The notes beneath the pieces are model-generated. The model was not told where the DNA came from. It worked only from the letters and a program-made list of their open reading frames with translations, and made no database searches. Shown in pieces: positions 11,897-23,096 of a stretch of 64,000 nt of DNA (its first letter is position 1; the number at the start of each line of letters is the position of its first letter). Both the position numbers and the translations under genes were made by a program. Origin of the DNA: Sclerodactyla briareus (lineage: Eukaryota; Echinodermata; Holothuroidea; Dendrochirotida; Sclerodactylidae); the NCBI GenBank assembly GCA_026419785.1, contig JAODTK010004999.1, positions 1,054,001 through 1,118,000 of the forward strand, in the 5' to 3' direction.

Positions 11897-12243
11897 AATA
11901 AGCAGTTGTAGTTCTAAGTGCGCATGCTCAACCACAGAACAGTTCGGGGAATGGACGAGATTCGTTCCGAATCCCCCCCCCACAGTTATATCATTACGGC
12001 TTATTTTTCAAGCTGTCACCACGATCTAAAATGCAACCAATTCATCTCATGTTTTTGGATGTTATTGTTGATAAGTATGGGGGGAAATCTGTTAAAGTTT
12101 TGTGATGGCAGATTATAATTTTCGACAGGGGAGTTTTGAAAGATTGTTCTGCAAACTGTAGGTTCAATGCAAACTGCGGTCATTCCCCTATGACCTTTGA
12201 CACAATATCATTATCATCTCATTAACTGCAACTCTGAATTGGC
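11897..12243 (-). repeat. Dispersed repeat family 1, copy A
   Basis: Minus-strand copy of a roughly 330-350 bp repeat also found at 28931-29252 and 59133-59473. Read on the minus strand it begins ccaattcagagttgcag, then atgagatgataatgatattg, and ends near gagcatgcgcacttag. The three copies align along their whole length with many substitutions and small indels. Confidence 0.85.
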
Positions 12244-14585
12244 TCAATTTTGAGTTTGAAGCCAAGTGTCATGTAAGCTCCACTTCCCATGTCCTGGTAC
12301 CTCATCCAGCAAACTGAGGCAGGCCCATACACAGAAACTAGTTTTGGACGTTGGTTTCTGAGGTATGGGGAATGTAGCCCCCTTACCTCCTCCCCCTGGG
12401 CAGAGGAAAGATATTTTGAGGCTATTTAGAGGCATAACAGCGTGAGCCTAAGAATGTAATAAAATGGATTCAATGATAATGAGACCACATCCGCTTCTGA
12501 ACATCCGCTTCTGAACAATATGCCTCGTAACATGGAGCCTCTCCGACATGGAACACGGTGATGCATCCTCAAGTCTATCGTCATGGTTACCCAGAAAATG
12601 AGGTTTGAAATACGCACATTAAATCAACAGTACCATTTTTATGTTGCTCACGGCATTGCAGCTCCTACGAGATATGCTTGAGTGTTCCTGAAATAGAACA
12701 GAACCTCTCAGTGGACTCCCTGGGGGTTAGTTCTATATGCTTAGGATAAATGACTTAGGAAAAAAGTAATGTTCCCTCCATGAAGAAAAAACATCAACAT
12801 TTCCATGCAACCAGTGTTTAATCAAGACCAGACAGACGGCAGTTAGAAATGATTAATTCTCATGTTGCATTGTTGGCATGGACTAAAAAGCGAGAGATAA
12901 GTGAACCTATTTGATGTTGTTGGCATATCAGTCGGCATCATTATTGATCCGACTTGAAAACATCTTTATTCGGTGTATCTTTGCGGGTTTGAAGAAGCCC
13001 CATTACAATTCTCAAGCCTGAAATGTGGGAACACAGATCACTCAAATTAGCAGTTCCATGCATCCAAAATCGCAATACATTAAGGAAAGCATTAGCCTGG
13101 TAATCCGGGTGTTGGGTCACGATTGGCAATCAGGAGGATTCCATTTGGTTGAAGAATGAATCAGACTTTGATAATCATTAACTTGGAAGTACACCTGAAA
13201 TCAAGAAGACATTAAACTACTTGATGTGGATTTTGCCCAGATTGGTTTGAAAATATGCAATATGAGGAGATGCACTTCTGGACACCCAGAGAGATTCAGA
13301 ACTAAATGAAATCCAAGTGAAGTCCTTTGGGTGAAGTTGTTTTATGTTTGCCAGAAGCGGTTTTGTATAGTCATGATGGAAGACAATTGTCTCAACCAAG
13401 GTTTTGTGAGAACAAGGCTCATAATAACTGGTTATCTCTGGAATGTAAGATTTTTCCTATCTTCTGCCAATGATAATATATTGATCTTACGATGGGATCG
13501 CTCCCATTAGAGTCTTATCAAGAGGATTGCAAGAATACTGCACTCTTTTTTCTGTTAACAGAGTGCATTCACTGTGCAGAGTAATGGCATGATAATTTGG
13601 CAGTGGGGGATTGCAATGGTTATTTCTAAACTTGGGTAAGTTCACAGATTAATTTTGCAGTAGCCCAATGTACTCCTGTTAGAGGGTTCAAGTATGTATT
13701 TTGTATTCACTTTGTATTATAGAGGTTCCTGCAGTTCCCCGTGACATTACATGGGATAGTCTCGAAGTTGATATGGTGCTTGAAATCACACGCATATCGC
13801 CTGAAAATTTGCTTCCAATATGAGGTATCTGAAGTCAAAGCCCCTCCTTTATATTGGTACGTCAAGCTCGTACAAAATCCTCCTCCTGTTATGTGAAGTT
13901 GTTGTTGAGCCACACATCTTGCCTCTGGCTCCACACTATTTTCGCTTCTATATAAATAGTATCAACAAAGAGTACCACCATCAGGGGAGTAGTGGAAGTA
14001 GTGGAGAGAGAGAACAGTGGAGCTCAAACAGTGACTAAGAATAGGAAATCAGGAGGTAGGCCCATTGGTGAATAGATATAGCTAGCAAAACCTGAACGGT
14101 CAACTAAGGACTTGGGGTTAAATGATAACATACTATTCACCAAACATATCTTATTATCATATAACCAGCAGTGGAGGTTACATGAATACAACAGAACATT
14201 GTGATACAGAGTAGGAAATTTGAATGACATTTATAAATTTGAATCAAATGAAATTATTGTCATATGACATTGGATAAGTTGAAATAGAGATTTTACTAGA
14301 TTTCAAATTTTTCCACGGTTACAAAATGTTAGAGTAGGACTGAATATGTTTTTTGTTTTTTTATTGGCTTGAATTAAACCATGTGTGATTTGTTTGAAAA
14401 TAGGGGTAACATTCTGCAATTCCTTGTGTATTCAGGATAAGACAATTATCAAACTTGTTCAGCCAAACTACAATTAAATATGAAATATTTGTCACTGGAC
14501 AAACCTGTAGAAGTCATACCCACTGTATAGCAGAAATGCTGACACATTTGAGTCATTTTTTTCTGGCAAGATAACATTGCTTTAC
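12244..14585. other. Presumed channel-gene intron
   Basis: The exon following helix A (expected start TAWR.YAA, then TWK) should be here or below; I looked for it on the minus strand, allowing frame slips, and did not find it. catccgcttctgaac is duplicated in tandem at about 12487. Confidence 0.5.
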
Positions 14586-14681
14586 CTGGATAAGAGTAGC
14601 GGCAGCAGGAATCTGACGACTGAAGTGCTTCTGCCGCTGCTTGTGCTGGACCTTGAGGGCAAACCCAGAACCCAAAATACC
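14586..14681 (-). CDS. KCNQ1: KCNQ1-like exon: end of S6 and calmodulin-binding helix A
   Basis: Perfectly open 96-bp exon, 32 codons, phase 0 at both ends, acceptor cctcttccag and donor CAG/gtaaag. It reads [15 protein letters not shown] and then [29 protein letters not shown] is the invariant end of S6 and gate region in the Kv7 family, and the IQ motif (LIQ) starts the calmodulin-binding helix A. The residues KQRQKHF.RQIPAAA match the KCNQ1 subfamily; KCNQ2-5 differ at the NRQIP equivalent. No indel is present, in contrast to the exons at 25.6-30.5 kb. This exon gives the surest identification of the gene. Confidence 0.95.
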
Positions 14682-17092
14682 CTGGAAGAGGAATGAAATG
14701 ACAACATCAGCTTCATTGCAAGATTTGCCAACCGATTGGTGGCCAGACATGAACCTGCCCATATATCTTGTATGATACTGGAAAAGCAAAGGCAGCCTAT
14801 GGTTGTTATGGAAAAAAATATCCCTGTGCTGAAGAACAAGCAATTGCCATTTTGTATGTGTAGCACGATCAAGCAACATCTAATTTGTAATGTTTGGTTT
14901 ATTTCAACTTTCAAACAAAATGTTGAACATTGAGTAGCATTATTCAGTACCACTTCTCTATTGGGCAAAAATAATGAGTGATCCCAGAACCCAAATTAAG
15001 TCAGATTGAGAGAAAAAAGGATGTATCATTGTTGTTTGGCTTGAACATTATTATTAAGATGACCTTAGAAATGTTTTACAAATACAGTTTATAATGATTG
15101 AATCTAATAATTCAATGAATGTTAGAATATAAAAAGTGTCATTTAAGATGAACTGCAAAAGACCCATTGAAAGTAGATAAGTATGACTGACATGTTAATT
15201 GAGGATGCCTTAATTGACTAACCCTATGCTTTAACCTGAAAATGAACAACTGCAAACTTGCCCAACCAATAGCACCCACCAAACCCAGGACCAGTTATAA
15301 TCAAGCAAGATTTAGATTTTTCAAGTTGATTAGGAAAGGGTCAGGGAGGAACTGATTCCTCATGAATGACCCAAGAAGAATAACGAATGAGCAGGAAGCT
15401 TGGGATTCCTTGACTGCCTTGATGTTCGAAAAATTGGGTTCATGTACTCATCATGGGGAGCCTATCAAGTATGAGCTTCATCTATCCAGGTGGGGTCTAG
15501 TTATTACTCCCCTGACCCCCCTAGTGGCTGCACCCATGCTGGACTATCAGCACATACTACTGCAGGGTCCACCCATTTTCCTCCACAGCTACCACTCCCC
15601 ATTCCTCCATAAATGGTGGCACTGCCTTGCAATGGTTGCCACATAGCAATGTAGCCTACGTGGAGCTAGTTTTCTGGAACTCTGGCAAAAAAATTGTGGC
15701 TTTTGGGCCCCAAAATGCTTTAATTTTCAGTGTAGCGCTAAGGATTTTTCAGTGTAAGCTTTGCAGGATAATCAACTCTAGCTACCGAAACTACTTCAAT
15801 ACATATGTAGAGGGTCTCTGAATTGGATATCCACATTTTTGTAAACTTTCTTGTGAGAAGTTTCTGCATCAAGGTCGAAAGACGTCCAAATTTTGGGTAA
15901 TTTTTTCAATGCACACAGTTCAATACTATTCTTCCTCCAACTTTTCCTCACATAGACCCCTAATTTTTATGGGTTCTTGCAGCCCTACACTTCTCTTTAA
16001 ATTAAGTGTATTTTGAAGGTTGTGGGGTTTACAAGTCAATTGATGAGTTTTGCATAGTAACACTCAGCAGTAAGAAGGGTTAACATGCTCAGTCCTGGAC
16101 AGAATTTAACTGTTTAACACAAGGGGATTGTGAGAAGGCTACCACCAGCTCATTATTTCCATGGAGTCTGCTCATTATAGACTCCATTTTCTTCTCAATG
16201 ATTGGTGACCATGGGTCAGATCTTGACACAGCCCCTAATGTAACAAAGCAACAATCCTCCGCATCATTGCTACAGCCAAGACTTTGTAGCACATCTGCCC
16301 AGCATGTCAAGAGGCAATGTTAGGTTGTATGATGGATTTGCCAACATCCATCAGCCAGAACATCGTGTTGTTAATATTCATGTCATAATATGCTCTTGGA
16401 CCCATCAAGCCTGATTCTGTGGGCCTCATCAGCTGTTATCAATCAAACAGAAAAAAAAGAAGCCTTGCCAGTATACAGAAATCACAAGAGTCCAAGTGGT
16501 AAATAAATAGTAAAGAGTCCAAAATGGGTAAAAATCTATCTCTCCAGAATCCAAGTTCTCCCCACCCTCCACATGAACCAGGATGAATTAGATAATTTGT
16601 TTTTAACTTCCAGACAAGGGCCAGTTGATTACACTATGTGAGGTTCTTGCAAGGTATAACTAGTATTGACATCTACTTTGAAACCAAAGAGGCGTGTATC
16701 TACAAGGACCACACAATGACAGCAAACTGTGACACCGACTTTGTTCAACAAATATGGTACTTCATCATAACATAGTCTAAAGATGAAAAAGCGAGAACTA
16801 CACTGATAAAGAGGTGTGAGGACACTGACCCTTCCATTGCCGATTAAGGCAGATCGTGTCTTCAGCTATTGCTCGACCATTGGCAATTACAATAGCCCCC
16901 CACCCCATCCCCTCCCTGACAAGACAGGGCATATAAGGGTTGTGTATCTGGATTAGGTAGTCTGCCAACCATCCACGGGTAACATAATGCAACATTGGAT
17001 TCAGAAAACTGGTTTAATGTTGGGGGTCTAGATTGATAGAAGCTCCTCAGTTCACGATTCAACTCGTGTAGAGTTTTGTTAAAAACTTGGAA
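14682..17092. other. Presumed channel-gene intron, left of the DIRS insertion
   Basis: Contains only the old repeat copy at 15869-16060. No exon-like segment. Confidence 0.5.
15869..16060 (+). repeat. Dispersed repeat family 3, copy 2
   Basis: Second, equally degraded copy of the repeat at 7138-7345, same orientation. Blocks aaggtcgaaagacgtccaaa, cacatagacccctaatt and attttgaaggttgtgggg align in order. Confidence 0.5.
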
Positions 17093-17166
17093 TGATAAAT
17101 TAACCCTGCTCATGTTTAGCGGGGCTATACAAAGAAGCGTACCTACCTTCTGGGAATCATAACTAA
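17093..17166 (-). repeat. Inverted-repeat arm outside the left DIRS terminus
   Basis: On the minus strand reads attcccagaaggtaggta, then cgcttctttgtatagcccc, then catgag..gggttaattt. The same series occurs in the opposite orientation at 17333-17405, so the left ITR at 17226-17286 sits between two facing arms. Its first part is also repeated directly at 17409-17436 (ctaccttctgggaatcata). Confidence 0.7.
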
Positions 17167-17225
17167 TGCGTTTTGGCATCAACTGCCCAAAATAACGGAC
17201 CTAAATACCACCAACAAAACTTTGG

Positions 17226-17286
17226 GATTCGGCGCTACCGTACCAGCTACACGAGCGCGTTTATCGCCACCATATGCAATTAACTC
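17226..17286 (-). repeat. Left inverted terminal repeat of the DIRS-like element
   Basis: On the minus strand begins gagttaattgcatatggtgg and ends tggtacggtagcgccgaatc. The partner is at 23035-23096. Shared blocks are atatggtggcg, cgtgtag and tacggtag. Confidence 0.8.
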
Positions 17287-17332
17287 ATTAAATACATATC
17301 CCACCGAAGAAATCCCAAGAAGCGCGGGGGGT

Positions 17333-17405
17333 GGCGGAGGGTCCCAGAAGGTATGTTAGCGCTTCTTCGAATAGCCCCCTAACATGAGTCGGTTAATTTC
17401 ACTTC
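17333..17405 (+). repeat. Internal inverted-repeat arm of the DIRS-like element
   Basis: Reads cccagaaggtatgttagcgc, then ttcttcgaatagccccctaa, then catgagtcggttaattt. It is the facing partner of 17093-17166. It lies between the left ITR and the end of the recombinase gene, where DIRS elements carry their internal complementary region. Confidence 0.65.
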
Positions 17406-17444
17406 AGAAGCTACCTACCTTCTGGGAATCATAATCAATGCAAT

Positions 17445-17463
17445 ACCACCGCTCTGGCGGTGG
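17445..17463. repeat. Short perfect hairpin at recombinase 3' end
   Basis: ccaccgc and gcggtgg, seven-base arms around a four-base loop, near the end of the recombinase reading frame. Confidence 0.6.
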
Positions 17464-17629
17464 GGGCTTCGAAGGCTGCTCGTTACTCTCGTTCCAACGA
17501 CGACGAGAGGCGACGAGCCGGCTATCGGCAGTTTTACCCAGATTAACACTCCCACGCCCTTGGCCCTGGCAGCTGGCCCGGACGAGGAGACATTTCCCGA
17601 CTCTGCTAATAATATGTCACGTAGGTACA

Positions 17630-18520
17630 CCGAAATGACGTATTGGAGACTTCCAACCTTCTGCTTTAGAATCTTTCCCCCCCCCTCTTTGAAGGAACAC
17701 TCCTATAGGGCCAAGATGAAACCAGGGCCCGGACATCATGTGCTCTGGGACTTGTCCCGGAAGGCCATTGGGGTAAGCTCTAATGATGACCTGGACGATC
17801 CTCGTGAATGGTAATCCTTTCAGGCTCGTCTGTGTGGACCCCTTGATGTCACAAAAAGGAAGTACACTCACCTCGCCAGTGGCAACTTACGTATAAATAC
17901 GTCTCGCGCTTGGTTACTAGGCACCAGAGTCGATCCTCTTCCACTGTAGACACAGAGTTTATAGAAGCCACTAAGATGTGGCGAGGGCGATAACTCTTTT
18001 GCTCGTGACCTTTGATAAAAAAAGGGTCTGGCAATCACCTGACCCCTTGTGGATTCAAACCTCAGGTGGTCCTTGGCCACCGATAGCGCATGGATAGCGC
18101 TCTGCTGCGGGCAGAGCTTCCCGCTAAAAGGAAAGGCGGTCTTGACAAAGGTCCATAAGCGAGCAAGAGCTATTGGTTCAAAAATGTGGGGCCGCTAGGA
18201 ATTTCAGAACTCCTAAGTCCCAAGAGGGACAAGAGACAGATACGGGGTCGCTCCTGAGCCTAGCGCAACCAACTCGTTAAAGAAGAGAAATGAAGAGAAG
18301 AGACTCACTATCTGGCAAATCCTCGTCGGTCATATGATAACCAATAGCTGACCGGAACCCCCTCACAGTATTGACTTGACGGCCTGTTCCCAACAAAACA
18401 AATACTAAAAAGTCCCCCCCCCCCGCATGGCATGAATAGGGGCCTAGCCGGATAACGCTCTATCTGCACAGCCATTCCTCGAACACTCCAAGTCTCCCAG
18501 AATACTGCGTCTCGTGAAGC
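17630..18520 (-). pseudogene. DIRS tyrosine recombinase, frame-broken
   Basis: Several frames together give the recombinase of a DIRS element. QVNTVRGFRSAIGYHM (about 18330-18385) matches the INTYRSAI block. ALSVAKDHLRFE (about 18045-18080) follows the first catalytic Arg region. HILVASINSVSTVEEDRLW lies near 17940-18000. PRAHDVRALVSSWAL carries the H-x-x-R box (HDVR codons at 17729-17740). KAEGWKSPIRHF and then VYLRDIL (about 17615-17665) form the C-terminal part with the tyrosine region. The enzyme would join the circular DNA intermediate into the genome. At least four frame changes occur. The stretch 18090-18300 is poorly matched and may hold an insertion. Confidence 0.8.
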
Positions 18521-18710
18521 TCTCCTCCTTTGGCCGCCAGCGTGGCTAGCCTTCCTTCCTCGAAAGCCCCTCCTTTCGGAACGCCGGCGGGAGAACTCCA
18601 AACAGTCAACGGATTACTTCCGGTGGGGGCGTGCGGATCTTGCCCGGAGGATGGTGAGGAGGTTCCTGTGACACCCGTAATCACCGAGAGATCCTCCCAC
18701 ATCGAGAGGA
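18520..18710 (-). pseudogene. Start of the DIRS recombinase ORF (linker part)
   Basis: Open on the minus strand, reading PLTVWSSPAGVPKGGAFEEG. This resembles the LTVWR.SG....E.F conserved start of recombinase ORFs in many DIRS elements. It continues to the recombinase blocks below 18520. Confidence 0.55.
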
Positions 18711-18843
18711 GTGGGAGAAACCCTCATTGGGACGGCCAAAAGTAGCCGATTTAGTAGAAGGCGGCGGCAGCCTTCGCCGAGGTCCTCTCTTCACAGACTC
18801 TGCCGATCAGCGCAAAAAACACAACAAGAAGAACGGGGGACAA

Positions 18844-19383
18844 CTACCCTTTGGGGTACGACCAGTCCTGTGCGAAGACGTCTACCGCCTCGCGCCCCTG
18901 ACCTGACACCCCTCGGCGCAAGATCGAGGCTGTTTGTGGTTGAGGTGCGACGCGAAAGGTTCTACTCTGGGAACCACATCTGATTGAAGATGGCGCCGTC
19001 ACTGACAAGGGGAAGTGACGCACTCGGATGGCCCAGGAAAACTCTGGATAGGCAGTCCGCCCTGGAGTTCTCCACCCCTGGAATGTGTTCCGTCCCTGAC
19101 CGAGCACCTGTCGGGCTTCGACCCATTAAAACCGTTCCCACGTTATTCGCCACAGGTGAAACGAGCGTGTCTCGTCCTTTCGGGTTGGATACGACACTAC
19201 CGTGGTGTTGTCCGTTCGGACCAACGCGGTTTTGCCTTGAACTGGCGCTGGAATCCCCGAAGGGCACAGAAATCCGCTATGAGTTTTCGAGGGCCTTGAT
19301 GTGCCACCGACGCGAGGGGGGTTCCCACGGTTGAGCCAACGTTTCTGGTCCCAGAATGGCTCCCCATCCCGAGAGTGACGCAT
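18844..19383 (-). pseudogene. DIRS RNase H and following domain, frame-broken
   Basis: ALVRTDNTTVVSY (DNA about 19187-19225) contains the DNTT box of RNase H, with an Asp catalytic residue. GTEHIPGVENSRADCLSR (about 19043-19100) is the end of the RNase H domain and is very typical of DIRS. Downstream AVDVFAQDW (about 18855-18885) matches the DAFAQDW block that follows RNase H in these elements. One frame shift separates the DNTT and HIPG parts. RNase H removes the RNA strand during reverse transcription. Confidence 0.85.
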
Positions 19384-19588
19384 TGGTCGTCACTATTCAC
19401 GTCCGCGAATGAGGTAAGGGGACGACACGCCTCTTACCAGATTTGCGGGATCTGACCACCACTGGAAGATATCTCTGATTAACGGGGCCGCGGGAAACCT
19501 TTGAGACAGAGGTAACCGTGGGCGGAAGTGGGCGAGCAGGTGAAACTGCAGGGGACGCAGGTTCAGTCACACCAGGGGACTATGTCCA

Positions 19589-20346
19589 CTAAACTCGCCA
19601 GGTAGCCCAGGCAGACCAGCCATGCTCTGCCAGTAGGGAGGGAGACTCCTGCAGGAGTCGGATCCCTGCTACAACTGCTGACTCTGGCCCTCGTTTGGGT
19701 CGCCCTCCCTGGATTAGTCTATCTCGCCCCATAAAGGTCACTTTCTGGCACCGATTCAGGGAGCACTCAGTGTGTTTATTAACCACCCCCGTCCCTGAAA
19801 GGTCGAGTACCCGTTGGTGTCCCGTCAGAGACCGTTTCTGAATGGAGGCCAAGATACGCCAGTCGTCCCATGACATGAAAATCTGTACCCCTGCCCTTCG
19901 GAGATAGCACGCCCTCACTCTGGTGATGCGTGTAAATGTTTCTCGGGGCCGTAGAAAGAGGCCTAAGGGAGGGCTTTTAATACTGGAACGACCGGACCTT
20001 CTAGAAGAAACCCCAGCTGTGGCTGTTCCGCTTCGTGTACTGGTATTGTGATGAGTGCATCCGTAGATCCCATATAGTCACCCAACGTCCTGGCCGCAAC
20101 TGGGACAAATAACGGACAGCGTGTCCTTCTGCTGGAAGCGGAGGGGGCGAACATGGCGATTGAGAGGCCGCAAATTGATGGGGCGCCATGTGCCCTCTTT
20201 CTGGCGCTAGAAATAAGTGGGACGAGAACACGAGGGAGTAGGGGTCCTCCACTTCCGTGATAGCTCTTTTTTGTGTAGGAGGGCCCGGATCTCCGAGCGT
20301 AGGCCCTTGCGCGCTTTCGGACCCTCCCCGCTGGGGTCGGGGTCAC
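19589..20346 (-). pseudogene. DIRS reverse transcriptase, frame-broken
   Basis: 20080-19963 reads ALITIPVHEAEQPQLGF and VVPVLKALP. One shift later comes PLGLFLRPRETFTRIT and then an open stretch to 19589 containing GVQIFMSWDDWRILAS. This is the palm domain: the LPLGL block and the catalytic Asp pair (about 19859-19874). The usual Tyr-Leu before the Asp pair is Ser-Trp here. KVTFMG then fits the block after the thumb start. The enzyme copies element RNA into DNA. Confidence 0.85.
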
Positions 20347-20899
20347 TTGTCGCCGTCGTTCCCGACTCCGGGGGGGAGGTTAACTCCAGCGAATATCATC
20401 CCGTGCAGCACCGTTGACCGGACCCAGCGATCCTCCGTTGGAGAGGTCCACGCCTCGCATGGAACGCATTACTCCCTCCCACTGGGGGGTCCGGATTCCG
20501 GAGACTGCGGCAGCTGGGATAGGTCATTTGGTGAACTGCCCGCCACTCCACGCTTCCCTCCCGCGAGGATTGCCTCGCAGCTCCGCGTAAGGAGCGGGAA
20601 TGGGCCTGGCGAGATTGAAAGGGGAATTACCGGGCGCTTTTGGTCGCCCTTTGTCGCCTTAGGTTTGCGTCCCTCGACGACCTGTTGGCCCCTCTTGCCC
20701 GGGATCTTCCCCGTGACTGCGTGCCGCCCTCCCTGGCAGTTGTCCTACCCCGAAGGGGCGCCTGCGACGTAAACATCGTTTTCGTTTCTGAAACGTCTCG
20801 TCTAGAGACTTCGGCAGCGACCACGGCGGGGTATCCCCCGCCGAGGAGGTCCGGCCCCTGAAGGTGGAGTCTTGTGCTACCTAGCTGCTATATCGACAA

Positions 20900-22260
20900 C
20901 CCGAGCATAGGAATAATGCCTGCCCACGTAGTCTGGTACCTAATGTTGCCACCCGCGAATATGCTCACGTGAATACGGACAACGCCGAGAAACATTCCAC
21001 CTCAGAGTGGTCATCTCTGGCTCCCGCGTGTCGGTGGGGAGGACTGGTAGCCATCAGTTACAAGACCTGTAGCGCCGCTGATTTGAGCCCGAAGCGGGCC
21101 GCCCTATCGAAGCTGCATAGGTTTTCAGGTCCGTTTTCACGCGGGTTGTTACCCCTCGTAAACGACACCTTTTCAACTCGTGTCCGTGCAACTTGCACAT
21201 GCACCTTTGCCTTATCATAAGGCGCTCCCACGCCTGCTGGGGAACAGGCGGCGAATGTAGACGCCTGATATTGGGATTTCGTGAAGTGTAGTGCCCATCA
21301 CATTGCGAGTGGAAATGATGACGGCCCTCTGCCTGGCCATACCCTCAAATAGCTTTTTTTGCAATTCCCCCGTCAAAGAGCAGTTGAGGGCGGATTTTGT
21401 TGGCTCGGTTTTGCTCGAGCTCGAACCCATAATACTGTGCCAGGCGCGTCGCGTAGGAAAGCTTCCGAGCGGAAGGTTGCGGTAAACTGGCCGCTTGTAA
21501 TGACTGAGGAGGAAGCTGGCAGATTTCTGTAAAGTATCCTCTGTAAGGATGTTATCATGGACGATGAATAGAGTTTTTCATCCCTTTCCGCGGATCCGTG
21601 GCTTGGCTCCGGTGTGCCCGCGGTGGGGTCCTCCGGTTGAAGCGCTTGAAGCGAAATAGAGAGCAGATTCATGGGCCTCCGGCGAATTGTTCAGCTTCTT
21701 CCGCTTCTACTCGTCTTAGGCGTATACGTGCAAGCTCATCTGCCTCTGTGTCTGTAACCGGGTAGTGTCATCACCGTACTATGGGCGTGTCGGGTGCGGC
21801 ATGCTACTGCTGTGCCTGCGAGCCCATGGTCTTGACCAGAGAGGAAAGCTGTTGGGACGAAGCGTCCAAACGATCCTCCATGACGAGGGGGGGGGGGGGG
21901 GGGGGGCGTAAGTTATCCCGCGTGGAAGGTATGAGCACGGCGACGGTACGAGCTTCTAGTGAGGGACCGTCGGAGGATGGCTTGATAATCGGTCGTCGTA
22001 ACTCTCGATCTGCTTCGGAACCTTTCCCTAGAACGGTAGGTTTCCAACTGTGAGTGCAATGTCTGGACGATCTAGCTCTCGATCTCGACCTGTGTCGGGA
22101 TCTGCTTCTGGCCTCCCTTCTCTGAGAGAGCGGCGTACGGGTTCGTTTAGCTTCTGGCCACTCTCGACCGAATGGACACATCCCGGTCGCTGTTTGGGGC
22201 TTGCTACTAGGGGACCCTCGGAATTCGCATCCGAAGATCCGTGTGCGGGGCATAGATAGT
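20900..22260 (-). pseudogene. Probable Gag region of the DIRS-like element
   Basis: Three successive minus-strand open stretches (22253-21804, 21672-21373, 21430-21215). The first is basic, with Arg-Ser repeats (RSRSRHRSRSRARSS), followed by a polar helix-like stretch MEDRLDASSQQLSSLVKTMG broken upstream by a run of 18 G. The next holds ITSGQFTATFRSEAFLRDAP. No zinc knuckle was seen. Position upstream of RT and basic composition point to Gag, but the sequence alone is not diagnostic. Confidence 0.5.
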
Positions 22261-23034
22261 GGGAGAATTCCAGGTTGTAGGTGTGTAACGGGTTTTGACA
22301 GATAGAGGCCTGGGCAAAATCATGCATAGATAAACCATGTACTGGATGACCACCCAAGACATCAGTAGACAATACACTGATATTCAGGCAGACAGTAATA
22401 TATGCATGACAAAACAATAGGAAAAGAGGTCTCATGGCGGCCGGTCAGATGCTTAGCCCGAGCGATAACACAAGCCAAATGAGGGCTTGTACGTTGCTAG
22501 GCTTCCCATACCCGCACCGTGACAGGCAAGCGGGAGAGCTGCTCCCGTATGTACAGTGTGCGAGAGTGCTAACGATTACCCAATGGAAGGATCGGAGTGA
22601 CACCCGAGCAAAGACCCCAAAATGAAAAAACTTCCTACGGGAAGGGCGCACAAGCGTACGAATGGGAAGTGGGCTCAAAACTGACCGGCAAAGATGGAGG
22701 GACAGAATGAAGCCACGTACGAAGCGAGGCGAGGACCGGGGGGGAGCCCAGTGGCTAGCTAAAGGCTTCGACTGCAGACACGGGAGGGGCCTATATAAAC
22801 ACACGAATGTGCGAAAAAATGGCGCTCGCTCGCAACGAGCAGAACTCGATCGCACTGCGGGAAACGGTGCTACGCACTGTCCAACGTAATCTATATTCCA
22901 AAATGAAGAGAAAATTATACATCACCGGATTTCCACAAGGAAAGCTTGAAAGCTAATTTGAGTTTGATGAACGATCACGCAAAAAGGGCAGGACGATCTC
23001 AATACGACCGTGTGTTTGAGGGGACCAAAAAAAA

Positions 23035-23096
23035 GAGTTAATTTGAATATGGTGGCGCTAACCCCCTACGTGTAGTCGGGTACGGTAGGCCAAATC
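23035..23096 (+). repeat. Right inverted terminal repeat of the DIRS-like element
   Basis: Begins gagttaatttgaatatggtg and ends gggtacggtaggccaaatc. It is the mirror of 17226-17286. GC content drops at once beyond it. Confidence 0.8.

Larger units (their letters stand above)
17226..23096 (-). mobile_element. DIRS-like tyrosine-recombinase retrotransposon, 5.9 kb
   Basis: A GC-rich island in AT-rich sequence, bounded by inverted terminal repeats (17226-17286 and 23035-23096). On the minus strand, in 5' to 3' order, are a Gag-like region, reverse transcriptase, RNase H with the following DIRS region, and a tyrosine recombinase. This order and the inverted (not direct) termini define DIRS-type elements, which integrate through a circular intermediate with the recombinase and leave no target duplication. 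The size is typical for the group. Frames are broken at many places, mostly by single-base shifts. It sits in a channel-gene intron in the same orientation as the gene. Confidence 0.88.

Noticed and set aside
12244..12350. Minus-strand SLHDTWLQTQN, compared with the Kv7 segment after helix A
   Set aside because: Only a few residues agree, no splice sites in the right phase, and it borders a dispersed repeat.
13707..13934. Minus-strand YWKQIFRRYACDF, compared with the IQ-motif exon (TAWR.YAA)
   Set aside because: Similarity limited to RYA; the following residues do not fit.
20257..20772. Plus-strand 171-codon frame
   Set aside because: Shadow of the DIRS-like element, whose RT, RNase H and recombinase all lie on the minus strand.
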